13,344 nt of DNA from Bacillota bacterium (lineage in GTDB: Bacteria > Bacillota > Clostridia > Acetivibrionales > DSM-1351), in the NCBI GenBank assembly GCA_023441625.1, contig JAEZOA010000171.1, positions 1 through 13,344 on the forward strand. Direction: 5' to 3'. The translations under genes were made by a program, and so were the position numbers. The notes under the pieces were generated by a model. It made no database searches. It had not been told where the DNA came from and saw only the letters and a list, made by a program, of their open reading frames with translations. Shown piece by piece: positions 12,706-13,344 of the stretch; the stretch's first letter is position 1; each line of letters begins with the position of its first letter.

Positions 12706-13344
12706 TTATAAAGTGAATTTTGAGACTTGATCCTTAAGTTTCTCAGATGATATAAGGTTATTCTGAGTTGAATTCTTCACCTCTGCAACTTTCTCAGCCA
12801 CCTCTGCTGTCTTGACAGTGATAGATTCTACTCCATCTGCACTTTCATTAACACTTGATGCAACCTGTTCAAGAGCACTGACGATATTAGAAATAGACTG
12901 ATTCATTGCTTTGGAAGAATCATTAAATTCATTCATCATAGTACTAAATTGAACTGAATCAGAGTAATACTGCTCACCAGTGTCGATTAATTTCTGGTAG
13001 TCAGTAAGAACATCCTTATCAACAAAATCCAAAAGAACCCCTGCACTTTGGGTTAATGCACCAACTGATTCATTAACTATGTTTACTATTGTTTTTATGT
13101 CTACTGCAGTCTTTGAAGATTGGTCTGCCAACTTCCTAATCTCGTCAGCTACAACCGCAAACCCCTTACCAGCCTCTCCTGCTCTAGCTGCTTCAATTGC
13201 AGCATTTAAAGATAATAAATTGGTTTGTTCAGTAATTTGCAATATTGCTTGAGCAAGAATTTCAATTTGCGAAGCTGCGCCTGCTTTCTCAATAGCTGTT
13301 TTAAGTTGTTGCTTAACATCGATATATATATCGTTAGCATGTTG
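12706..13344 (-). CDS. Methyl-accepting chemotaxis protein, C-terminal signalling part (cut by window edge)
   Basis: 212 residues are visible, and the frame stays open to the right edge, so the start and any sensor or membrane part lie outside. Near residue 36 is the conserved hairpin tip ITEQTNLLSLNAAIEAARAG, followed by EAGKGFAVVADEIRKLADQS, where receptors contact CheA and CheW. The remainder is heptad coiled coil with Ser/Ala/Gln/Glu-rich stretches typical of adaptation helices, ending VSKFTL. There is no C-terminal NWETF-type CheR tether. Whether this is a membrane or a soluble receptor cannot be told. It ends at a terminator before the HD-GYP gene. Confidence 0.95.
   Translation of the reverse strand, partial: QHANDIYIDVKQQLKTAIEKAGAASQIEILAQAILQITEQTNLLSLNAAIEAARAGEAGKGFAVVADEIRKLADQSSKTAVDIKTIVNIVNESVGALTQSAGVLLDFVDKDVLTDYQKLIDTGEQYYSDSVQFSTMMNEFNDSSKAMNQSISNIVSALEQVASSVNESADGVESITVKTAEVAEKVAEVKNSTQNNLISSEKLKDQVSKFTL

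Noticed and set aside
13320..13333. Perfect palindrome CGATATATATATCG
   Set aside because: It sits inside the conserved chemoreceptor coding frame and is a simple AT run; most likely codon-level chance.

Overview
The window is AT-rich, with strong Shine-Dalgarno (SD) sequences (mostly GGAGG/AGGAG), frequent TTG/GTG starts, SigA-type promoters and U-tract terminators. Together with a roughly 1,250-residue single-chain PurL, this points to a low-G+C Gram-positive of the class Clostridia. I cannot fix the genus from sequence alone. Almost everything is on the minus strand; only the LysR-type regulator is a convincing plus-strand gene.

Right to left along the minus strand. (1) Signalling block, about 11.4-13.3 kb: the C-terminal part of a chemoreceptor (MCP) runs in from the right edge and ends at a clear terminator. 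An HD-GYP cyclic-di-GMP phosphodiesterase with its own promoter follows. Its stop codon overlaps, tail to tail, that of the LysR gene on the plus strand. (2) Purine block, about 6.7-11.4 kb: lysR and purL diverge from a 127-bp region with interleaved promoters. (3) MerR/methyltransferase block, about 5.1-6.6 kb: a MerR regulator with a GyrI-like ligand domain starts 37 nt after purL and ends at a terminator. Next is a short TrmO-family methyltransferase whose promoter has a 19-bp spacer containing a perfect dyad, the hallmark of MerR-type activation. (4) A low-density stretch, about 4.26-5.1 kb, with a small coiled-coil protein, an unexplained hairpin, an 11-bp tandem repeat and what looks like a decayed plus-strand reading frame. 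(5) A DUF4097-type lipoprotein. (6) A Tad/Flp-type secretion operon from a consensus promoter at about 3.38 kb: a TadZ/CpaE-like protein, the TadA/CpaF ATPase, a TadB-like membrane protein, and at the left edge the start of another gene, probably tadC.

The two most interesting signals are regulatory. First, the MerR-type promoter in front of the trmO-like gene suggests that a small-molecule sensor drives a presumed tRNA-modifying enzyme. Second, between tadB and the gene at the left edge there is a 23-codon Tyr-rich open frame with its own SD. It contains a 9-nt anti-SD that can pair with the SD of the next gene, and the same SD/start segment is repeated 92 bp apart. This is either a translational leader switch or the trace of a local duplication. 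No rRNA, tRNA, CRISPR array or intact insertion sequence was seen.
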